NCBI GenBank assembly: GCA_900754805.1
Contig: CAAEEE010000131.1
Location: 1 to 14,554, forward strand
DNA length: 14,554 nt
Direction: 5' to 3'
DNA from: Clostridia bacterium
Lineage (GTDB): Bacteria; Bacillota; Clostridia; Peptostreptococcales; Anaerovoracaceae
The notes beneath the pieces are model-generated. The model saw only the letters and a program-made list of their open reading frames with translations. It did not search any database and had not been told where the DNA came from. Numbering within the stretch: position 1 is the stretch's first letter; every line of letters starts with the position of its first letter. Positions 1 through 8,854 of this stretch are shown here, piece after piece. Both the position numbers and the translations under genes were made by a program.

Positions 1-63
1 TAAGTAATAGGTAATAAGTAGGGAGTAGTGTTTGTTTCACTATTCTTAATGATATGATAATAA

Positions 64-1767
<1,704 letters not shown>

Positions 1768-1771
1768 TGAA

Positions 1772-1799
1772 TTGTGATTATACCAAAACCAAATCACAA
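1772..1799 (+). repeat. Hairpin between thiC and thiH
   Basis: In the 71-base gap after thiC there is an inverted repeat with 8-base perfect arms, TTGTGATT at 1772-1779 and AATCACAA at 1792-1799, around a 12-base loop. There is no T-run directly after it, although the following 30 bases are T-rich (1803-1830). It may be an mRNA processing or stability element, or a weak attenuator. The role is inferred only. Confidence 0.4.
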
Positions 1800-1838
1800 C
1801 CTCATTTCTTTTTAATTTTCAACTTTCAATTAATTAAA

Positions 1839-2963
1839 ATGTTCTCAGACGAATTAGAAAAAATATCCTGGGAAGAGACGACAAAAGCCATCTATTCCAA
1901 GACAGATGCCGATGTGCGCCGTGCATTAGGCAAAAAAGAGCATCTGGATGTCAACGATTTTATGGCATTGATCTCACCTGCCGCCACTCCCTATCTGGAA
2001 GTGATGGCCCGCCTCAGCCAGAAATATACGATGGAACGGTTCGGCAAAACAATCTCTATGTTTGTGCCGCTCTATATCACCAATTCATGCACCAACTCCT
2101 GCGTCTATTGCGGTTTCCATATCAGCAATCCGATGAAAAGAACGATTCTGACAGAGGAGGAAATCGTCAACGAATACAAAGCAATCAAACGGCTGGCTCC
2201 TTTTGAGAATCTTTTACTCGTGACGGGTGAAAATCCGGCAGCAGCAGGTGTACCTTACATTGCCCGTGCTCTCGACCTGGCAAAACCTTATTTCAGCAAC
2301 CTTCAGATTGAAGTGATGCCCCTCAAAGCGGAAGAATACAAAGAACTCACCCATCACGGGCTGAACGGAGTCATCTGCTTTCAGGAAACTTATAATAAGG
2401 CAAACTATAAAAAGTATCACCCGCGAGGCATGAAGTCCAAATTCGAATGGCGTGTCGATGGTTTCGACCGTATGGGACAGGCCGGTGTCCATAAGATCGG
2501 CATGGGTGTCCTGATCGGTCTGGAGGAATGGCGGACAGATGTGACAATGATGGCTTACCACCTCCGCTACCTGCAGAAGCACTACTGGAAGACCAAATAC
2601 AGCGTCAACTTCCCCCGTATGCGTCCATCCGAAAACGATGGCTTCCAACCCAACGTTATCATGAACGACCGGGAACTTGCACAGCTTACTTTCGCCATGC
2701 GGATCTTCGATCATGATGTAGACATCTCCTATTCTACCCGTGAAAGCGCCGAGATACGAAATCACATGGCAACACTGGGCGTGACAACCATGAGTGCCGA
2801 AAGCAAGACAGAACCGGGCGGATATTACAGCTACCCGCAAACACTGGAGCAGTTCCACGTGAGTGACGAACGGAAAGCGGTAGAAGTGGAACGCGACCTG
2901 AGGAAATTAGGACGTGAACCGGTCTGGAAGGATTGGGATCAGTCTTTTGACTTTAAAAGATAA
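1839..2963 (+). CDS. thiH: 2-iminoacetate synthase ThiH
   Basis: ThiH is a radical-SAM tyrosine lyase that makes dehydroglycine (2-iminoacetate) for the thiazole half of thiamine in anaerobes and enterobacteria. The cluster motif CxxxCxxC is at C84, C88 and C91 (SCTNSCVYCGF). The 374-residue length fits the family. I chose the ATG at 1839 (MFSDELEKIS) and not the one at 1767: the earlier start overlaps the thiC stop codon and would add 24 residues translated from AT-rich intergenic sequence with no family similarity. The gene lies 71 bases after thiC and 4 bases before thiF, so the three are probably co-transcribed. The presence of ThiH and not glycine oxidase ThiO fits a strict anaerobe. Confidence 0.95.
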   Translation: MFSDELEKISWEETTKAIYSKTDADVRRALGKKEHLDVNDFMALISPAATPYLEVMARLSQKYTMERFGKTISMFVPLYITNSCTNSCVYCGFHISNPMKRTILTEEEIVNEYKAIKRLAPFENLLLVTGENPAAAGVPYIARALDLAKPYFSNLQIEVMPLKAEEYKELTHHGLNGVICFQETYNKANYKKYHPRGMKSKFEWRVDGFDRMGQAGVHKIGMGVLIGLEEWRTDVTMMAYHLRYLQKHYWKTKYSVNFPRMRPSENDGFQPNVIMNDRELAQLTFAMRIFDHDVDISYSTRESAEIRNHMATLGVTTMSAESKTEPGGYYSYPQTLEQFHVSDERKAVEVERDLRKLGREPVWKDWDQSFDFKR

Positions 2964-2967
2964 AACA

Positions 2968-3588
2968 ATGCGATACGACAGGCAAATGATCCTTCCCGAA
3001 ATCGGAGAAGACGGTCAGCAGAAACTGAAGCAAGCAAAGGTTCTTATTGTAGGCGTGGGAGGGCTAGGCTCTCCCATAGCCCTCTATCTGACTGGAGCAG
3101 GAGTAGGCTGCATTGGACTGGTAGACGACGATGTAGTCAGCATCAGTAATCTGCAACGGCAAGTGCTCTATTCGGAGAAAGAATTAGGTAAACCCAAGGC
3201 AATATGTGCCGCCGAACGACTTTCCGCACTAAACAGCGAGATAACTATCCGGACTTATCCAACCCGTTTGACAGAGGAAAACGCACAGGAAATTATCAGT
3301 CAGTATGATATAGTAGTAGATGGCTGCGACAATTTCTCTACCCGTTATCTTATCAATGACATCTGTGCGGAAATGGGGAAAGTGTATGTCTATGGAGCAA
3401 TCTGCGGCTTTGAAGGTCAGGTATCCGTTTTCCATTACGGAGAAGAGAAAAAAAGTTATCGGGACTTATATCCGGACGAAGAAGAAATGAGACGAATGCC
3501 CCCGCCCTCCAAAGGTGTAATGGGCATTACTCCTGCGGTAACAGGAAGCATCGAAGCAACGGAAGTGCTGAAAATTATCTTCACCTGA
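2968..3588 (+). pseudogene. thiF: ThiF/HesA/MoeB-family adenylyltransferase, 3' end lost at the join
   Basis: This is an E1-like enzyme, expected to adenylate the C-terminus of the sulfur carrier ThiS for thiazole synthesis. Visible parts are the ATP-binding loop GVGGLG (residues 29-34), DDDVVSISNLQRQ (53-65), GKPKA, and DGCDN (118-122). The family helix GSIEATEVLK (193-202) is reached, but the protein stops at residue 206 (KIIFT), where about 25-35 C-terminal residues are normally still to come. The last two codons and the TGA at 3586-3588 already appear to belong to the foreign uvrC sequence. The start at 2968 (MRYDRQMILPEIG) is the family start; an upstream in-frame ATG at 2914 lies inside thiH. 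The CxxC zinc pair of E. coli ThiF and MoeB (CYRCL) is replaced here by SYRDL (163-167). The truncation is probably an assembly artefact and not a mutation in a living cell. Confidence 0.85.
3577..3587. other. Chimeric junction between Bacteroides-like and Clostridia-like DNA
   Basis: Read on the + strand, ThiF is family-like up to about codon 204 (EVLKII, ending 3579). Read on the - strand, UvrC is family-like down to codon 478 (MDGGQGQV, ending at 3582). Beyond these points each frame runs into the antisense of the other gene. Both genes are therefore cut at the same place, tail to tail, with no terminator, repeat or insertion sequence between them. Gene style also changes here: no Shine-Dalgarno sites to the left, clear ones to the right. 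Confidence 0.88.
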
Positions 3589-5015
3589 CCCTGACCGCCG
3601 TCCATGAGAATCAAATCCGGCAGCGTCTTGAACCCCGGGTCGCCTGCCAGCGCGCGTTTGAAACGGCGATAAAGCATTTCCTGCAGGCTGCCGTAATCGT
3701 TCGGGCCTTCGACGGTTTTAATCTTAAAACGACGATAATCCTTGCGCACCGGCTTGAGGTTTTGGAAAACCACCATCGCACCGACGGTATCCACTCCGTT
3801 TGTATTGGAGATATCGTAGGCCTCCACGCGATAGGACTCTTTCTCTTCTCCTAAAAGCGATGTCAAAGCTTTTCGCAGTGTCTCTTCCTTCTCCCTCGCC
3901 GACTCGATTTTAATTTCCAATGTTTTCGACATCTCGACGACATCTTTCTTTGCCAGTTCTAAAAGTGCCCGCTTTTCGCCCTTCTGCGGAACGAAAATGC
4001 GGACTTTCCGGCCATCGCCCTGCTGCTCGAGGTACTGCTCGATAAGCTCTGCCTCCTTCAAAGGGCGTGAAACAACGATTTCCGGCACAAGCTGCGCCCA
4101 CATGCTGTAATACTGCTTGATAAATTCACCAACCAGGGAATCATAGTCCTCGTCCGCCCCGGTGTGCATGTCGAAGGTTTCTCTTCCGCTGAGTTTTCCG
4201 TCCCGAACGCTGAAAAGCGCAATCGAAGCGTTTTCGCCGCTGCCGACCGGAAGCACGATATCAAGATCTTGGCCCGGCGTCATGGTTACGCGCTGCGTTT
4301 CGCCGAGCGATTTTACCGCCGCAATGCGGTCGCGATAAACAGCGGCTTCCTCATATTTCATTTCTTCCGCCGCTTCATTCATCTTTTCCGTCAGATATTC
4401 TATCACCGGTTTCTGCCTGCCGCCCAGGAAGTCCAAAACTTCGTCAATGTGTTTGCGATACTCCTCTTTGCTGACCTTTCCCGTGCAGATTCCTCTGCAC
4501 TGTCCGATATGATAATTCAGGCACGGACGCCATCCGTCCGGAAAGCTTTTCGCAGAACATCTTTTCAGCACATAGATACGGTTCAAAAGCTCTATCGTTT
4601 CGTTGACAGCACTCGCATCACTGTACGGACCGAAATATCTGCTCCCGTCCTTTGCAATCAGCCTTGTCTTTAAAACACGCGGATAGTCCTCCTGCACCGT
4701 CACCTTGATATACGGATAGGTTTTATCATCCCGAAGCAGGACATTGTATTTCGGCGCATATTTCTTAATCAGATTGCACTCTAAAATCAGCGCTTCCATT
4801 TCCGTCTGGCAGGTGATGTACTCGAATTCCGCGATATGGGAAACCATCGCCCGCACCTTCGCGCTGTGATTCGCCGACGACTGGAAATACTGGCGCACAC
4901 GGTTTCTGAGCGAAATCGCTTTGCCGACATAGATTACCTGTCCGAGCTTATCCTTATGCATATAAACTCCCGGGCAGTCCGGGAGTTTTTTCAAATTTTC
5001 TTTAATATCAAACAT
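3580..5015 (-). pseudogene. uvrC: Excinuclease ABC subunit C, C-terminus lost at the join
   Basis: UvrC makes both incisions around a DNA lesion in nucleotide excision repair, recruited by UvrB. Residues 1-478 are preserved: an N-terminal GIY-YIG nuclease (GVY 16-18, YVG 29-31, ECNLIKKYAPKYN 79-91) for the 3' cut, a cysteine cluster (C153, C165, C173, C177), a UVR/UvrB-binding segment at about 204-236, and the start of the RNase H-like domain for the 5' cut with D401 (AYDIS) and D472 (LMDGG). The rest of that domain, including its catalytic histidine, and the helix-hairpin-helix pair (about 110-140 residues) are missing. The open frame runs on to 3456, but those about 40 residues are antisense thiF. 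I chose ATG 5015 (MFDIKENLKKLPDCPGVY) over an in-frame TTG at 5027. It overlaps the upstream carboxypeptidase stop by one base (TAATG), suggesting translational coupling. Confidence 0.93.
4964..4991 (+). terminator. Terminator-like hairpin in the antisense strand of the uvrC start
   Basis: The + strand has a perfect 10-base stem (AAACTCCCGG at 4964-4973, CCGGGAGTTT at 4979-4988) with loop GCAGT, running into a T-run at 4986-4991. It lies over uvrC codons 9-18, so its sequence is also the coding sequence for LPDCPGVY. As a terminator it would stop transcription running rightward, antisense to uvrC. In the uvrC mRNA the same stem sits about 25 bases after the start codon. It may be a by-product of the conserved protein sequence. 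Confidence 0.35.
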
Positions 5016-6385
5016 TAGTACGGCCAATCCCTTTTCTTAATGTCGCGCTCTCTTTCAAGCTGCTGCATCGCGATTCTTCTGAGCTTTGCCTGTCTTGCCA
5101 GCCGTCTTTTTTTCCGGTTAATGCTGCGAAGCACGAGAATCGTTATGTAAAATGTCAAAAGCAGAAAAAGAACCGCGAAAGAAATCACGGTCTGAAAATT
5201 CGTTACGCCAAAACGTGAGAGAAACCACCCCTCTTTTACATCCTCTGCTGCCTGCAGATTGATACTTCTGACAAAGTCATCCGCAAGGTAAATTTCGACG
5301 GTTCCGACCTTTTGTCCCTTTTTGATTGGTGCCTTAAGGTTCTCGCTATACTTCACCTTCGTTGTCACTAAGGATGCAGACGCGCCTTCCGGAAGGTTGA
5401 TGCAGCCCTCCTGCGCAGCTACCGCTGTGACACGGTTCGTCGCGCCGCCCTTCAGCTTCGCTTCCCCGAAAGTTTTGCCCTGCTTAAATGCAGTGTACTT
5501 GGAAATGCTGCGTTTCGCATAGTTCAGCAGCGCTCTGATGTCGCTGTAGCGCTTTTCCATCGTAGAGTTCATAATAATCGCATAGACCTCGAAGCCGTCA
5601 ATATTGCAGGCAACAACCATGGTCGTCTTGTATTCCGGTGTGGTTCCGGTCTTACCGCCGATGACTCCCGGATATTTTTTTACCTTCACTTTTCCGGTTA
5701 ATGTATCCGCTTCGCCGCCTGCCAAAAACAGGTTGGACGATTTCAGCGTTCTTTCCGGGTTTTTGTTCGTTGCAGCAAGCGTATGTTCAGCCTCGCCGAC
5801 GATTCTCCGAATTTCCTTATTCTTTAAAGCTTCCCGCGCAATCAATATGACATCGCGCGCAGTCGAATAGGAACTGTAGTTTCTGATTTTTACCCCACTG
5901 GCATTCGCAAAATGCGTATTCGTACAGCCGATTTTTTTCGCACGGGCATTCATCTTACCCGCGAACTTCCTCTGCGTTCCCGAAACCGCAATGCCGAGTG
6001 CCTTCGCCGCATCGTTTGCCGATGTCAAAAGTGCCTCATATACCAGATCCTCCACGGTGATTTCCTCGCCCGCATAAACGGCAGAACTCACCTTGTCCAC
6101 GCGCGTAGCCTCAGCATCAACCGTAACGAGGCAGTCCGGCCCGAGCTCTTCCATTGCAATCAGGCAGGTCATAAGCTTGGTTATGCTCGCCAGATTCAGC
6201 TTGGCATCCGCATTCTTTTCCCACAGCACCTCATTGGTTGTCGCAGAATAAACCATCGCAGAGGTTCCCGTAACGGATGGCGCGGAAGCGGCAAAGGCCA
6301 CAGGCTGCATGGAAGCCGTGGCCGCCGTAAATACGATGATAAAACTGATTAAAATAGTGAAAATTCTTTTTACATTTAAACTCAT
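5015..6385 (-). CDS. Serine-type D-alanyl-D-alanine carboxypeptidase (DacA/DacF type, PBP5 family)
   Basis: This is a penicillin-binding peptidase S11 that trims the terminal D-alanine from peptidoglycan stem peptides outside the membrane. Visible parts: a signal peptide (hydrophobic 9-22, likely cleavage after AFA near residue 33), SITK with nucleophile S67 and K70, SAN at 122-124, KTG at 245-247, a beta-rich C-terminal region (about 300-385), and a C-terminal membrane helix at about 398-420 followed by a basic tail. The length of 456 residues is usual for Firmicutes. The frame is open back to 6598, but that extension overlaps the upstream gene and has no signal sequence. ATG 6385 (MSLNVKRIFTIL) puts the signal peptide at the N-terminus. 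It follows apgM by 43 bases and overlaps uvrC by one base. DacF-like is possible but not provable from sequence alone, so no symbol is given. Confidence 0.93.
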   Translation of the reverse strand: MSLNVKRIFTILISFIIVFTAATASMQPVAFAASAPSVTGTSAMVYSATTNEVLWEKNADAKLNLASITKLMTCLIAMEELGPDCLVTVDAEATRVDKVSSAVYAGEEITVEDLVYEALLTSANDAAKALGIAVSGTQRKFAGKMNARAKKIGCTNTHFANASGVKIRNYSSYSTARDVILIAREALKNKEIRRIVGEAEHTLAATNKNPERTLKSSNLFLAGGEADTLTGKVKVKKYPGVIGGKTGTTPEYKTTMVVACNIDGFEVYAIIMNSTMEKRYSDIRALLNYAKRSISKYTAFKQGKTFGEAKLKGGATNRVTAVAAQEGCINLPEGASASLVTTKVKYSENLKAPIKKGQKVGTVEIYLADDFVRSINLQAAEDVKEGWFLSRFGVTNFQTVISFAVLFLLLTFYITILVLRSINRKKRRLARQAKLRRIAMQQLERERDIKKRDWPY

Positions 6386-6404
6386 GTTATTTTCCCGTCT
6401 GCTC

Positions 6405-6430
6405 CGGACTCTCGCAAAAGTCCGTTTTTT
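6405..6430 (+). repeat. Small hairpin between apgM and the carboxypeptidase gene
   Basis: A 6-base perfect stem CGGACT (6405-6410) / AGTCCG (6419-6424) with an 8-base loop is followed on the + strand by T6 (6425-6430). The T-run would only serve rightward, antisense transcription. In the operon mRNA the hairpin has no U-run after it, so it should not end transcription from apgM into the carboxypeptidase gene. It may affect mRNA stability. Weak evidence. Confidence 0.3.
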
Positions 6431-7664
6431 AATTTCTCTCGAAGAACTTATCCGCCAGAGTATAGCCTTCCTCAATATGATTTTTTGCTTCGTAAGCTGC
6501 CCGTTCGTTGAACTGTCTGCGTTCATCCGCAGGAAGTTCATGCCTGCTGTCATAGATGACAAACGGAACCGGGTCGGAGGAGTGCGTTCTGATTTCAAGC
6601 GGCGTTCTGTGATCCGGAACGATTAAAATCCGGAAATCCTCACCTGTGCTTTTCAGATACTCGTACAGAGGCTTTACAACCCTTCCGTCGATATATTCGG
6701 CGCAGCGCATCTTCGCTTCGAGATTTCCCTGATGCGAACATTCATCCGTGCCCTCGATATGCATATAAATCATATCCTGCCCGCGCTTGTATTCTTCGAT
6801 TGCTTTCGCAACCTTGCCCTCGTAGTTGGTATTAATCGTACCGTCGGCACCTTCCACATCAACAACATGCATTCCTGCGAAAGTTCCGATTCCGCGAATC
6901 AAATCAACTGCCGATACCACGGTTGCCTTCACCCCGAATTTTTCACCGAAATTCGGAAGCTCCGGGCGTGTACCCTGTCCCCAGATCCAAAGGCTGTTTG
7001 CAGGATTCCTGCCTGCGGCGATTCTTGCTTTGTTAATCGGATGATCCTTCAGAAGCTCGTAGCTTTCCCTCATCATGTCGATAAGAAAATCCGCGCTTTT
7101 ACCCTTAGGCAGATATTCTCTCGCATGTCTGTCCAAAATATCATGCGGCGGTACGCACTTATATTCTATGTGCGCATGAGGATGATCTTTCTTTAAAATC
7201 ATACAGTGGCGGTATCCCGTTCCCGTATGAAAATAGAGGTTTTCATCCGCAAAATGTTCGTTTATAACCTTCAGCAGTTCTTCGCATTCTTCCGTCGTAA
7301 TATCGCCTGCCGCGTGATCGCGAACGATATAGTCTTCATAATTTGCTTCTCCTGCCGGGTCAATCGTAATGAAATTCGCCCGGAACGAAATATCCGTGTC
7401 GAGCATGTCAACTCCGATTGCTGCTGCTTCAAGCGGCGAGCGCCCCGTCAGATAGCGGCGCGGATCATATCCCATAACCGATAAGTTCGCTGAATCGCTT
7501 CCCGGGCTGATACCTTCGGGAACCGTTCTGACTGTGCCGATTTCTCCCTTAGATGCAAGCATATCCATGGTCGGAAGCTTCGCAGCTTCCAGCGGCGTTT
7601 TTCCGCCCAGTTCCGCAATCGGGTTATCAGCAGAGCCATCGGGTACAACAATCAGGTATTTCAT
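6429..7664 (-). CDS. apgM: Cofactor-independent phosphoglycerate mutase, archaeal type (ApgM family)
   Basis: This is an alkaline-phosphatase-superfamily metalloenzyme expected to interconvert 2- and 3-phosphoglycerate. In the 411-residue protein I see the N-terminal metal aspartate (VVPDGSAD, D9), the family signature GSDSANLSVMGYDP (55-68) with the likely phosphoserine, a metal-site segment with D307 and H311 (EGTDECSH), and D351-H352 plus H361 (VPDHRTP and THSSDPVPF). The start ATG at 7664 directly abuts the serC stop (TAGATG), and a GAGGAG ribosome site lies within the end of serC. Some bacterial members of this family found in threonine operons have been annotated as a proposed homoserine kinase. 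Here the neighbours are serC and serA, which use 3-phosphoglycerate, so the mutase role fits better. That choice rests on context. Confidence 0.88.
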   Translation of the reverse strand: MKYLIVVPDGSADNPIAELGGKTPLEAAKLPTMDMLASKGEIGTVRTVPEGISPGSDSANLSVMGYDPRRYLTGRSPLEAAAIGVDMLDTDISFRANFITIDPAGEANYEDYIVRDHAAGDITTEECEELLKVINEHFADENLYFHTGTGYRHCMILKKDHPHAHIEYKCVPPHDILDRHAREYLPKGKSADFLIDMMRESYELLKDHPINKARIAAGRNPANSLWIWGQGTRPELPNFGEKFGVKATVVSAVDLIRGIGTFAGMHVVDVEGADGTINTNYEGKVAKAIEEYKRGQDMIYMHIEGTDECSHQGNLEAKMRCAEYIDGRVVKPLYEYLKSTGEDFRILIVPDHRTPLEIRTHSSDPVPFVIYDSRHELPADERRQFNERAAYEAKNHIEEGYTLADKFFERN

Positions 7665-8756
7665 CTATTTATTCTCCTCTTCAAACTTCTTCATGAAAGC
7701 AACCAAAGCCTCAACACCTTCCTTCGGCATTGCATTGTAAATGCTTGCACGCATTCCGCCGATGGAGCGGTGTCCTGCCAGATTTACCATGTCGTTTTCC
7801 TTCGCTTCGGCGATAAACTTCTTATCAAGGTCTGCGTCTCCGGTCACGAAAACCACATTCATCAGCGAACGGTCTTCCTTTGCAACCGGGCAGCTGAAGA
7901 GGCTGCTTGCGTCGATATAATCATAAAGCATTGCTGCCTTTTCGCGGTTTCTTCTTTCCATTTCTTCGACTCCGCCGATGGACTTCAGATATTTGAAGAC
8001 CTCGCCTGCAACATAAATGGAGAAGCAAGGCGGCGTGTTATACATCGAACCGTTGTCCGCGTGAATCCGGTAATCCAGATAAGTCGGTACCTTTTCATCT
8101 GCATGACCGATTAAATCTTCCCGCACGATGACGATGGTAACGCCTGCAGGCCCTACATTTTTCTGCGCGCCTGCCCAGATCATTCCAAACTTCGTTACAT
8201 CCACAGCCTCGGACATAATGTTCGATGACATATCCGCAACGAGCGGAATATCCCCGGTTTCCGGCACATAGTTACACTTCGTTCCATAGATAGTATTGTT
8301 TGTTGTAATGTATACATAATCTGCATCGGAACGGATCTCTTCTTTTTTAATCTTCGGCACCCATGTAAACTTGTCATCTTCGGAGGAGGCAATTACACGG
8401 ATGTCGCCGAATTTGCAGGCTTCTTTATAGGCTTTCTTTGCCCATGTTCCTGTTACAACATAATCCGCTTTCTTCGTATTTTTCAAAAGATTCAGTGGAA
8501 TCATCGCAAACTGCAACGTACCTCCGCCCTGCACGAAAAGCACTTTATAATTGTCAGGGATGTTCATCAGTTCTCTGAGATTTGCTTCAGCATCTTCGAT
8601 AATTTTCTTATATTCCTTGGAACGGTGGCTCATCTCCATTACGGACTGTCCGCTTCCGTCATAATTCAGTAAGTCTCTCTGCACATTTTCCAGAACTTCA
8701 ACAGGCAGCATTGAAGGGCCTGCGGAAAAATTATAAACGCGATTATATTTATCCAT
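7665..8756 (-). CDS. serC: Phosphoserine aminotransferase SerC
   Basis: SerC is a PLP enzyme that transfers an amino group from glutamate to 3-phosphohydroxypyruvate, giving phosphoserine (serine biosynthesis, step two). The protein has 363 residues, the normal length. Visible motifs: NFSAGPSMLP near the N-terminus (9-18), the phosphate/PLP loop QGGGTLQFAMIP (76-87), TNNTIYGT (152-159), D175 in the VADMSS segment, and the PLP lysine K199 in AGAQKNVGPAG. The ATG at 8756 has an AGGAGG site ten bases upstream (8767-8772). It is the first gene of a leftward operon with apgM, the carboxypeptidase gene and uvrC, divergent from serA. Confidence 0.97.
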   Translation of the reverse strand: MDKYNRVYNFSAGPSMLPVEVLENVQRDLLNYDGSGQSVMEMSHRSKEYKKIIEDAEANLRELMNIPDNYKVLFVQGGGTLQFAMIPLNLLKNTKKADYVVTGTWAKKAYKEACKFGDIRVIASSEDDKFTWVPKIKKEEIRSDADYVYITTNNTIYGTKCNYVPETGDIPLVADMSSNIMSEAVDVTKFGMIWAGAQKNVGPAGVTIVIVREDLIGHADEKVPTYLDYRIHADNGSMYNTPPCFSIYVAGEVFKYLKSIGGVEEMERRNREKAAMLYDYIDASSLFSCPVAKEDRSLMNVVFVTGDADLDKKFIAEAKENDMVNLAGHRSIGGMRASIYNAMPKEGVEALVAFMKKFEEENK

Positions 8757-8794
8757 TTTGTCTTAACCTCCTGTAATTTCTCATAGATATCGTC

Positions 8795-8823
8795 AGTATA
8801 CCACTTTACGCGGCTTTCGTAAA
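8795..8823 (-). promoter_or_regulatory. serC operon promoter, extended -10 type
   Basis: Read leftward: -35 TTTACG (8823-8818), a 17-base spacer, and -10 TATACT (8800-8795) preceded by TGG, giving an extended -10 TGGTATACT. The predicted start is near 8788, leaving a leader of about 32 bases that holds the AGGAGG site. It interleaves with the serA promoter on the opposite strand. Predicted by eye only. Confidence 0.68.
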
Positions 8824-8833
8824 GTGATATACT
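8805..8833 (+). promoter_or_regulatory. serA promoter, extended -10 type
   Basis: Read rightward: -35 TTTACG (8805-8810), a 17-base spacer, and -10 TATACT (8828-8833) preceded by TGA, giving an extended -10 TGATATACT. The predicted start is at about 8839-8840, only about 15 bases before the ATG, so the leader would contain little more than the GGAGGT ribosome site (8841-8846). Predicted by eye only. Confidence 0.68.
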
Positions 8834-8854
8834 GGTCTAAGGAGGTAAATATTT

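Larger units (their letters stand above)
8795..8833. repeat. Inverted repeat spanning the serC/serA divergent promoters
   Basis: The arms are AGTATACCACTTTACG (8795-8810) and CGTAAAGTGATATACT (8818-8833), 16 bases each with one mismatch (C8801 opposite A8827), around a 7-base centre CGGCTTT. The outer ends of the arms are the two -10 boxes and the inner ends are the two -35 boxes. The symmetry is therefore that of a bidirectional promoter. It could also be an operator for a dimeric regulator. There is no T-run, so it is not a terminator. Confidence 0.8.

Noticed and set aside
3456..5027. A 523-residue UvrC-like protein with a novel C-terminal tail
   Set aside because: The last 40 or so residues are the antisense translation of thiF beyond the chimeric junction, and the first four come from an in-frame TTG upstream of the better ATG.
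5015..6598. A 527-residue carboxypeptidase with an extra 71-residue N-terminus
   Set aside because: The extension overlaps apgM coding sequence and would bury the signal peptide; ATG 6385 gives a proper secreted protein.
8795..8833. Inverted repeat as a terminator
   Set aside because: No T-run follows on either strand, and the arms spell -35 and -10 boxes at exact spacing.
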